Origin: Promerops cafer
Taxonomy: Eukaryota > Chordata > Aves > Passeriformes > Nectariniidae
DNA: 64,000 nucleotides
Direction of reading: 5' to 3'
Assembly: GCA_013398275.1 (NCBI GenBank)
Contig: VZSE01002719.1
Span: 62,001 to 126,000, forward strand
Below, piece after piece: positions 59,594 to 64,000 of this stretch (position 1 is the first letter of the stretch; every line of letters starts with the position of its first letter). A program made the position numbers and the translations under genes. Under the pieces are notes generated by a model, which worked only from the letters and a program-made list of their open reading frames with translations, was not told where the DNA came from and ran no database searches.

Positions 59594-62589
59594 AAGTGCA
59601 GGTGTTTTATCCCAATGTCCTGGACAAACTCCAATAATTACATTCCCTCTCCCTAATTTTCCTCTGCAGATGCAGCCAAGCACAATCATTAGGTCTCTTT
59701 TGCCAAAGTGTTCTCTTATGCAGTGTGGAGCAGATGCCGTACTTCTCACCAGAAGCAGCTGCAGTAAAGTGCAAGGAGACCAGATTGCCTAACAGGAGTA
59801 TGAGACTAAAGCGGGATCAGATCCTCCAAAGCAAGAGGTGATTTTGAAACACAAGACTTTGAAATCTGTACCCTTTCCACCAAGCTCAGTCCCCACTCAG
59901 TGTACCAAAATGGCTTGATGAGTGTTGAGCACTGGCAGGTTCCTGTCAGCTGGGTTAGAGCCAGGGACAGAAAGCACAAGGAACAGGATCAGGATGGAGA
60001 TGTACCAAGGGCTGGATCCTCCACTGATAGGCACCAGAGATTTTTAGGTCTGAGCTGGCGTAGGTGGGAGGAGGAGCCATGCAGAGAGCCCGCCGTGTGA
60101 GCCTGGGTACCAGGGGAGACAGCAGCTTGCTGGAGGTGATTTTCCAACAGCTGGCTCAAGAAACCACCATGACTTAACAGCCAATTTTACAAAATGGGCC
60201 TGAAGTGCCTTTAGCACAGCCCGAGTCCTAACAGCACCGAGCTGTCCCTGAAGCCTCCCCTGACCCTGCTCTGCATTTAAAATGAATTCCAGGGAGCATT
60301 ATATTCCGGACAAAGCGGAACAGAATTAGATTTAGGAGAGAGCAACTGAGGTGACTGCCCAAGGCCCAGAACTAGAGGGGAGCCCCACTAATCCACATCA
60401 GACAGCAGCAAAAGTCAGCCCTTCCAAGGGGGGCAGGGAAGAGGTGACCAAGCCCAGCCTTTGCCCTGTGCCCCAGGATTTAATGGTGACTGTGCAGCAA
60501 GAGAAGGTCAACATAAGCAGGGGAGGCGAGTAACAAAGACCCCATACAGGATAACAGTGAGGTGACTTAAACATTTACAGGCTCACTCCATGCAGGGGGT
60601 GAAGAGAAGTCAAGTTTTGTGCAAGAAGGCTGTAAATTTCCTGTTTAAATCTGTCCATCAGGTTTCCCAGAAGCAAAGGCAGTGTTTTCAGAGCCGTCTG
60701 GACTGGGGTGCAGGGCAATGTCTCGGCGATTGCAATCAGGTGCTGCGGGGCTGCTTTCTGTGTTTGCAGGCGCTGCTCGAGGTGTCAGCCCTGCAAGGTT
60801 TGTGTGAGCAACTCTGATTGAACGAAACCGCTCTCCAAAACCTCACAGCATCAGAGCACGCCTGTGTGTGCCTGGGCACATCCCACCAAAGAGCCACCGG
60901 CGAGGGGGAGAGGGGCGTGGTGACATCCTGGCTCCCTGAGGTCCCTGATGTGCTCCATGGAACGGCATCTCTCCAGGGGTTCAGGAGCCTTGTCGCAAAA
61001 GAAGCCCTGGGATCGTGAGAGTGAGAGAGGAGAGCACTGAGAGCTGTGAGCAAAAGTGAAGACATGCTGGTTTCAGTTCCAGCCACAAGAACTGAGTGAA
61101 CCTGAATGTGACCCAAATTACATGAAGATATTTGCATCACAATGAAAACATGCTGCTACTGCAGCAAGGGTGGCTGGTGCCCCACCCCCTTCCCACTTTT
61201 CTGGAAGAAAGATTTCTATAGTGCAAGGGTTTTGCTCAACCCACCGCTTCCTCATTTGTCCCCGACTACTTCTCCATCCAGGGTTGTAGGGACTCAGCCT
61301 GAGCCACGGCTCCAGGATCCCAGCCCCGAGAAGAAAGGAAGGGCTCCAGCTTCCCACTTTGACTCTGGAAGGGGAAGCTAAGGAGGGAACTTCTACCAGT
61401 TAACCAGCGATGTAAGCTGGCCGGACGAGGGAGAGCATGAACTGCCCACCGGGAAAGGGCAAAATCCCGAGCCTGCAAAAACGGCTGCAAAAACTGGCTA
61501 ACCCCAAACAGCTTCCCGGGAAGTTCGGCACCTTGTTCAGAGCAGCTTGTAAAGGCACCAGCCACTCCTCCACTTCCTCCCTCCCTACAGACTATCTCCT
61601 GGTCCTGCTAATTTGTTACTTCCTATGTAAAAGCCTTTTCTTCCTGCATTCTCCCCTTTCTCCAGAAAAAAATATACAGGTTAGGTTTTTCCAGACCTGG
61701 TCTCCTGGGTTCTCTTGGCATGCACTTAACTTCCATGTCCTTCAAGGACTTGTCACCGTGACCTCCTGAGGGAAAAAGTAACCTCATTAGGCTCCTTTTC
61801 CATATATAACACTTCACCCTCTTGCCCCCACCAAAGTGAGAAAGGAAATTAATACTCAAAAATACTGGGCTTTCAGCAGTATAGGAAACAAAATTCTCAC
61901 ACAAACCTGGCTGTTCTCCATCACTGCCCAGGTGGCCTTCACCGCTGGGTGCTACTCTAGTGACAGCAATCCCAAGCACATCAGTGATGCTTTTGTGGCA
62001 GTCCCTGGCTAGTACTGCTCCCTTATTTTCTGAGGAAGATGGTGAGTGTTTTTCCCACCAGGTGGGTCACTGGACCTGATGGTGAAATGCACCTGCTGCC
62101 CCTGCAGAGCCTGGCAGGGAGCACCTGCTGAGGAGAGCCAGGTCCCAAGGGCAGAGCAGGAGAAAAGTGAGATAAAGGTTCTCTTTGCTCCCCTGCTTCC
62201 AGGTGTGGCAGTGGTGGAGTTACTAAACCGGATCACACCAGACCATGACTGACCTGTGCTTACATGCCCAGCTTCTTGCACATATGAAAGAACAAAGAAG
62301 GGACTATAGGTTAAACACCAGCCTAGGGCAGGTGAGACTGGCCTTCAAATCCTTGCCCAGCAACACATTTCTTCCATGGCCTCAAAAATAACCTACAGGC
62401 AACAGGTCTTTGGCCCTCAGGGCAGGTCCCACACCACTGTGGTGGATGCCTGCCTTCCTCATCCCACACAGGGCCACAGAGCACCACTGAGTGCAGGCCA
62501 CTCAAAGAACATCACACATGGAGACATCTTAAATGCCTACATAGCCCTTGACACAGGTTTCACAGTTCCACATACACTTCGAGACCCAC

Positions 62590-63505
62590 GTTGAACATCC
62601 TTATAAATGACTTGGATGCGGGATTGGAAGGGATACTGAGCAAGTTCACAGATGATACAGATCTGGCAGGAGCTGTCAACTCCCTCAATGGCAGGGAGGC
62701 CCTGCAGAGAGACCTTTGCAAATGACAGGGCGGGGAAATCACCAACCCTGTGAAGTTCAGCAAGGGACAGTGCTGGATTCTGCACCTGGGATGAGGCAGC
62801 CCTGGATGCATGGACAGAGTGGGAAGGAGAGGCTGGAAGGCAGTGCCAGGGAAAGGGACCTGGGGGTCCTGGTCAGTGGCCAGCTGGACATGAGGCAGCA
62901 GTGTCCTGGAGCCAGGAGGGACATCCCTGTCCTGGGGGCATCATGCCCAGCTGGGCCAGGGAGGGCATTGTCCTGCTCTGCTCTGCACTGGGGCAGCCTC
63001 ACCTTGAGTATTGTGTGTGGTTTTGGGTGCCACAATATCAGAGAGACATTAATCTATTAGAGAGTGTCCAAAGGAGTGCATGAGGATGGTGAAGGGCCTT
63101 GAGGGGAAGCTGTGTGAGGAGCAGCTGAGGACACTTGGTCTGTTCAGCTGGAGGAGACTGAGGGGAGACATCGCAGTCACAGCTTCTCCTGAGGGGAAAA
63201 GGAGGGGCAGGCAGTGAGCTCTGCTCTCTGAGACCAGGGACAGGCCCCGAGGGAATGGCTGGAGCTGGGTCAGGGGAGGGTCAGACTGGATATCAGGGAA
63301 AGGTTCTTCCTCCAGAGGGTGTCTGGCACTGACCAAGCTCCCCAGGGAATGGTCACGGCCCCAAGGCTGCCAGAGCTCCAGGAGAGTTTGGACAACACTC
63401 TCAGGGATGCACAGGGTGGGATTGTTGGGATGTCTGTGCAGGGCCAGGAATTGGACTCAATCCTTGTGGGTCCCTCCCAACGCAGCATATTCTGTGATTC
63501 TGTGA
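62590..63505 (+). mobile_element. CR1 non-LTR retrotransposon, 5'-truncated, 3' end intact
   Basis: The left end encodes the end of the CR1 RT domain: Asn-Ile-Leu-Ile-Asn-Asp-Leu-Asp-Ala-Gly, then Phe-Thr-Asp-Asp-Thr (catalytic Phe-Ala-Asp-Asp with one change), then Leu-Gln-Arg-Asp-Leu, closed by a stop near 62725. Later coding remnants include Arg-Asp-Leu-Gly-Val-Leu-Val (62857 on) and Leu-Glu-Tyr-Cys-Val-Trp-Phe-Trp (63003 on). Near 63050-63500 is the typical 3' part: 'gagaccagggacaggccccg', 'ggttcttcctccagagggtg', 'cttgtgggtccctcccaac'. It ends in two exact ATTCTGTG units at 63489-63504, the CR1 hallmark. Stops and indels show it cannot act autonomously. It is the youngest-looking element in the window and of a type common in passerine genomes. 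Confidence 0.93.
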
Positions 63506-64000
63506 CATCAGGCCACACATGCCAAGTGCAGGCCTGTACCTCCCGCCCCCAGCTCCCCTGCCCAGTCTTCTACACAGACAGTTTTTAGCTGAGTGCCAAG
63601 ACTGATAGTGGATTGCAGTGATTTTGTTTTCTCAAACTTGCAGAAACAGCAAAATTTCTTTTTCCCATCCTTGTTACCAGTTTCACAGGCTTTGCTGACC
63701 AACATTCCCACAGCATTTGCTCCTTTCACTCTTCTTTCAAGGAAAGTATAACACAGGGTAGGTTTCTTACAGGGCTTGGCACGTACTGTTGGCCATAAGG
63801 TCTCAGTAAATGTTTGAAAAACAATGTCCAGTGAGTCAGAGCCACATGACTTTGCCTGGTCTCCCATCTCCACCCCAGTGCTGTCCTCCAGCCTTGTGTG
63901 CCACAGTGTCATATCCCAGACCACAAGAAATGTCTAGAGCAACAGCAGTGGTGGCAGCAGCAGCAGTAATTTCCTAGCTCAGGAAGCACAAACTTATGGG
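63506..64000. other. intergenic DNA after CR1
   Basis: I see no gene I can name. A minus-strand ORF of 138 codons (63924-63508) has a lysine- and cysteine-containing stretch (Lys-Lys-Lys-Phe-Cys-Cys-Phe-Cys-Lys) but no recognised domain. It runs up to the CR1 3' end, so it is more likely chance. A GCAGCA-rich patch occurs at about 63942-63966. Confidence 0.45.

Larger units (their letters stand above)
56181..62589. other. intergenic DNA without recognisable genes
   Basis: I see nothing identifiable apart from the listed poly(T) run and 23-bp duplication. A 160-codon + strand ORF (57606-58088) and other ORFs show no domain I recognise. A slightly more CpG-rich patch near 60720-60910 and 61400-61530 is far below CpG-island density. 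No CDKN1C-like CDK-inhibitor domain was seen on either strand. Confidence 0.5.

Noticed and set aside
60720..61530. CpG island or promoter of a downstream gene
   Set aside because: CpG density is only slightly raised in short patches, well below island criteria by eye.
63508..63924. 138-codon minus-strand ORF with a Lys/Cys cluster
   Set aside because: Abuts the CR1 end, has no known motif spacing (not a zinc finger), and lies in an otherwise non-coding region.
1..64000. CRISPR arrays, prokaryotic operons, viral or novel defence-like system
   Set aside because: No regularly spaced direct repeats, no long ORF clusters and no ribosome-binding-site structure. Composition and repeats are those of a vertebrate nuclear genome.

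Overview
The window looks like bird nuclear DNA, most likely from a passerine or close relative. The evidence is CR1-type non-LTR retrotransposon pieces with the characteristic ATTCTGTG tail, several old amniote-wide interspersed repeats, low overall repeat content, no Alu/B1/L1-like sequence, and no dense run of long ORFs. Nearly all of it is non-coding.

One coding feature is supported: a terminal exon at about 28906-29175 on the + strand. I read it as the last exon (exon 16 by human numbering) of the voltage-gated potassium channel gene KCNQ1. It follows a clean splice acceptor, starts in phase 0 and opens with the second half of the helix D coiled coil. It carries a Tyr-x-x-Leu-Thr-Leu-Pro-Arg-x-Gly-like tail matching the KCNQ1 C-terminus, but that tail is split between two reading frames by an apparent 2-nt difference. 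On this reading 1-28905 is part of the last KCNQ1 intron, about 29176-30100 is 3' UTR, and the rest is the intergenic interval toward the expected CDKN1C/SLC22A18 neighbours, which I do not see here.

Region by region: 1-28905 is intronic, with a CR1 3' end (about 3420-3773), a homopolymer containing the only N (4966), a 16-unit GGGCA array, an AAGG microsatellite, an AT-rich block near 9.1-9.4 kb, a CR1 tail relic (18.1 kb) and two ancient amniote repeats (16 kb, 23.5 kb). The exon and putative 3' UTR come next. At 30.2-30.5 kb there is a compound tandem-repeat segment that opens a spurious 999-nt minus-strand ORF. From 32.4 to 33.1 kb lies an old antisense CR1 reverse-transcriptase fragment. 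From 33.8 to 62.6 kb is gene-poor DNA with three more ancient repeats (39.0, 40.2, 56.0 kb), short tandem duplications and A/T tracts. At 62.6-63.5 kb is a 5'-truncated, better preserved sense CR1.

I found no rRNA, tRNA, CRISPR, prokaryotic or viral system. The most noteworthy item is the apparently frame-shifted C-terminus of the KCNQ1-like exon. All family assignments come from recognising sequence by eye and recalled knowledge of the human gene; no alignment was run.
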